A stretch of DNA of 6,906 nt from Lachnoclostridium sp. UBA739. GTDB lineage: Bacteria > Bacillota_A > Clostridia > Lachnospirales > Lachnospiraceae. The DNA lies in contig DBKX01000193.1 of assembly GCA_002297865.1 (NCBI GenBank), forward strand, positions 19,412 to 26,317, read 5' to 3'. Under the pieces are notes generated by a model, which was given only the letters and a program-made list of their open reading frames with translations, was not told where the DNA came from and ran no database searches. A program made the translations under genes and the position numbers. The number at the start of each line of letters is the position of its first letter. Positions within the stretch are counted from its first letter, which is position 1. Positions 5,417-6,906 of this stretch are shown here, in pieces.

Positions 5417-6906
5417 GGAAAAAGTGTCTTTGGTGGAGTAGCCATTGGAAAAATTTCCGTATATAATAAACAACAACAGCAAATTGAGAGATACCATGTT
5501 GAAAATGTAGAAGACGAAATCAAGCGTTTTGAAAAAGCAAAAGAAGAAGCAATGAGCCAGTTAAAAGGTTTGTACGAAAAAGCTCTTGCTGAAGTGGGTG
5601 AAGCAAATGCAATGATTTTTGAAGTGCATCAGATGATGTTAGAAGATTTAGACTACAATGAGTCAATCACAAACATGATTTCAACTCAGAAAGTAAATAG
5701 TGAATACGCAGTTGGTGTTACAGCTGACAATTTTGCTCAAATCTTTTCATCTATGGATGATGAGTACATGAAAGAACGTGCAGCAGATGTAAAAGATATT
5801 TCCGAACGTCTTGTAACTGTACTTTCAGGTAATAATGGTGCTGGTAACGACTTTTCAGAGCCAGTTATTATTTTAGCAGATGATTTAGCACCAAGTGAAA
5901 CAGTACAGCTTGATAAAGATAAAGTAATTGCTTTCGTTACAAGACAGGGTTCAAGCAATTCTCATACAGCAATTTTGGCAAGAACAATGAATATCCCTGC
6001 ACTTATTGGTGTTGATGTGGATGTTGATACAAAATACAATGGTGTGAAAGCAGTTGTAGATGGTTTCATCGGAGAATTCATTATCGAACCTGATGCCCAA
6101 ACAGAGCAGAAGAAGGAAGAAAGACGTCAGGAAGAACTTGAGAAAAAAGCACTTTTACAGCAGATGAAAGGTCAAGAAAACGTTACTTTAGACGGACAGA
6201 CAATAAATCTGTATGCTAACATTGGAAATGTAGAAGATGTCGCAAGCGTACTTCAAAACGACGCAGGTGGAATCGGCTTATTCCGTAGTGAATTCTTATA
6301 CTTGGAATCAAACGATTACCCAACAGAAGAAGAACAGTTCACAAAATACCGTCAAGTGGTAGAAACAATGCATGGTAAAAAAGTTATCATTCGAACCCTT
6401 GATATCGGTGCTGACAAACAGGTAGATTACTTCAATATGGATAAAGAGGAAAATCCAGCCCTAGGTTATCGTGCAATCCGTATCTGCTTAGATCGCAAAG
6501 AAATTTTCCGTACACAGTTACGTGCACTTTTCCGTGCGTCTGCATTCGGTAAATTATCTATCATGTTCCCAATGATTATTTCAGTAAACGAAGTAAAGCA
6601 GATTAAAGCTATCGTAGAAGAAGTAAAAGCAGAACTAAGAGAGCAGGGAATTGCTTATTCGGATGATGTAGAACTTGGTATTATGATTGAGACACCAGCT
6701 TCCGTTATGATTAGTGATAAACTTGCAAAAGAAGTAGATTTCTTTAGTATTGGAACAAATGACTTAACACAGTATACACTAGCAATTGACAGACAGAACC
6801 CTAAACTAGATCCGATCTATGATCCACATCATCTAGCAGTACTAAGAATGATTAAGACTGTTGTTGATAATGCTCATGCAAATGGTATCTGGGCAGGTAT
6901 CTGTGG
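5402..6906 (+). CDS. ptsI: PTS enzyme I, phosphoenolpyruvate-protein phosphotransferase (3' end missing)
   Basis: Cytoplasmic first enzyme of the PTS: it autophosphorylates from PEP and passes phosphate to HPr His15. 501 complete codons are present and the frame is open at the right edge; the family is about 540-575 residues, so some 40-75 are missing. The N-terminal HPr-binding helical region (about 25-145) leads to the swivelling domain with active His188 in SSNSHTAILAR (E. coli His189). The PEP-binding barrel shows Arg295 in GIGLFRSEF, Arg331 in RTLDIGADK, Glu430 in IETPA and GTNDLTQY. The final complete codon, 6902-6904, is Cys501 in WAGIC, the proton-donor cysteine (E. coli Cys502). The numbering runs one below E. 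coli at each of these sites, so there are no net insertions. The ATG at 5402 has GGAGG at 5392-5396, five bases upstream. It forms an operon with ptsH. Confidence 0.96.
   Translation, partial: MKICNGKSVFGGVAIGKISVYNKQQQQIERYHVENVEDEIKRFEKAKEEAMSQLKGLYEKALAEVGEANAMIFEVHQMMLEDLDYNESITNMISTQKVNSEYAVGVTADNFAQIFSSMDDEYMKERAADVKDISERLVTVLSGNNGAGNDFSEPVIILADDLAPSETVQLDKDKVIAFVTRQGSSNSHTAILARTMNIPALIGVDVDVDTKYNGVKAVVDGFIGEFIIEPDAQTEQKKEERRQEELEKKALLQQMKGQENVTLDGQTINLYANIGNVEDVASVLQNDAGGIGLFRSEFLYLESNDYPTEEEQFTKYRQVVETMHGKKVIIRTLDIGADKQVDYFNMDKEENPALGYRAIRICLDRKEIFRTQLRALFRASAFGKLSIMFPMIISVNEVKQIKAIVEEVKAELREQGIAYSDDVELGIMIETPASVMISDKLAKEVDFFSIGTNDLTQYTLAIDRQNPKLDPIYDPHHLAVLRMIKTVVDNAHANGIWAGIC

Overview
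The window looks like chromosome of a low-G+C Firmicute, most likely a Lachnospiraceae-type Clostridium (cluster XIVa). The grounds are A+T-rich coding sequence, strong AGGAGG-type ribosome binding sites, intrinsic terminators, sigma-A-like promoters, and protein types common in that group (HPr plus enzyme I, a secreted transglutaminase-like protein, a CopA/CopZ pair). The family-level assignment is an inference. No phage, transposase, CRISPR array, tRNA or rRNA is visible.

Layout. (1) 1-1841, + strand: the C-terminal two thirds of a Cu+ exporting P1B ATPase (copA, cut by the left edge), then a small copper chaperone (copZ) and a clear terminator at 1887-1930. (2) 1931-3005, + strand: a promoter region and a single gene for a secreted transglutaminase/protease-fold protein of unknown substrate. 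(3) 3006-3213: a compact intergenic block, 55% G+C at 3091-3200, with several hairpins and two oppositely directed terminators serving the converging genes. (4) 3214-4857, - strand: a two-gene operon of a PfkB-family sugar kinase, probably 2-keto-3-deoxygluconate kinase (kdgK), followed by 3-methyladenine DNA glycosylase (mpg). (5) 4858-5087: a divergent promoter region in which the two promoters share one -35 element. (6) 5088-6906, + strand: ptsH (HPr) and ptsI (enzyme I), the general PTS proteins. ptsI is cut by the right edge just after the codon of its catalytic cysteine.

How the parts relate. CopZ and CopA form a copper handling and export unit. ptsH/ptsI feed phosphate from PEP to all PTS sugar permeases, and the divergent kinase probably acts in hexuronate/pectin catabolism, so the shared promoter region could couple two carbon routes.

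Points most worth following up: HPr keeps its catalytic His15 but has Arg at position 46, where the HPr kinase target serine normally sits; the kdgK and ptsH promoters overlap at a single -35 inside an imperfect palindrome; and the 3025-3205 block can form alternative, mutually exclusive RNA pairings, with wobble positions that mostly favour the + strand transcript. No clearly new multi-gene system was found.
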